Origin: Candidatus Poribacteria bacterium
GTDB lineage: Bacteria; Poribacteria; WGA-4E; WGA-3G
NCBI GenBank assembly: GCA_009845505.1
Contig: VXZL01000561.1
Location: 1 to 13,475, forward strand
Length of the DNA: 13,475 bases
Reading direction: 5' to 3'
Shown: in pieces, positions 13,390 to 13,475 of the stretch
How positions within the stretch are numbered: position 1 is the stretch's first letter
Layout: each line of letters starts with the position of its first letter
Program-made: the position numbers and the translations under genes
Notes under the pieces: generated by a model
Databases searched by the model: none
Told to the model about the DNA's origin: nothing
Seen by the model: only the letters and a program-made list of their open reading frames with translations

Positions 13390-13475
13390 GAATCAAAAAT
13401 AATAGAATGTCCGCTGTTGCAGTTAGTTTCCCGGCTCTGGCAAGCAGCTTCCTTGTGCCCACTATTAGCAAATGT
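13390..13475. other. Non-coding tail of the window
   Basis: No ORF, hairpin or promoter that I can support. An AT-rich patch follows the TPR stop directly, with no clear terminator stem. Confidence 0.4.

Overview
The window looks like a piece of an uncultivated, mid-GC, Gram-negative-type bacterium. Candidatus Poribacteria or a close relative is the best guess. The guess rests on the mix of families (paired PhyH dioxygenases, a Gfo/Idh/MocA dehydrogenase, a short FtsX-like ABC permease, a trypsin-plus-TPR gene, DUF433) and on the many small palindromic repeats between genes. No rRNA or tRNA gene is visible, so the assignment is inference. Most genes are ordinary metabolic or accessory genes with clear Shine-Dalgarno sites.

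Layout. (1) 23-1529, plus strand: a compact FtsX/MacB-like permease and its LolD/MacB-type ATPase. (2) 1551-1659: a palindromic, MITE-like spacer between convergent genes. (3) 1666-4482, minus strand, transcribed from 4482 towards 1666: DUF6883 protein, DUF4926 protein, an alpha-helical protein of unknown function, a small two-helix membrane protein, and an IolG-like Gfo/Idh/MocA dehydrogenase. The small gaps and overlaps suggest one or two operons. (4) 4568-9597, plus strand: a sigma70-type promoter, an M42 aminopeptidase, a protein of unknown function with TIM-barrel-like features, a second promoter with an overlapping palindrome, an aldo/keto reductase, and two phytanoyl-CoA dioxygenase-like proteins. 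(5) 9698-11305, minus strand: an ATPase with a C-terminal PD-(D/E)XK nuclease-like domain. (6) 11452-13389, plus strand: hairpin repeats, a 3'-truncated DUF433 antitoxin, a 5'-truncated trypsin-like protease, a cloverleaf palindromic element, and a TPR protein.

The last region is the most unusual. DUF433 and the protease are joined at a short sequence that can be read as the natural coding sequence of both families in two different frames, so the junction looks like recombination at microhomology or an assembly misjoin. Downstream, the protease and the TPR block look like two halves of one former gene, separated by a palindromic element. The TPR frame stays open and coding-like upstream of its first ATG, and removing the 94 bp between two TGACAG copies would put both halves in one frame, although one stop codon would remain.

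How the genes may work together: the permease and ATPase form a transporter of the lipoprotein/macrolide-export superfamily. The IolG-like dehydrogenase, the aldo/keto reductase and the two dioxygenases fit catabolism or modification of polyols, sugars or other small organic molecules, but the sequence does not show the substrates. The DUF6883-DUF4926 pair is a candidate two-gene module of unknown role.
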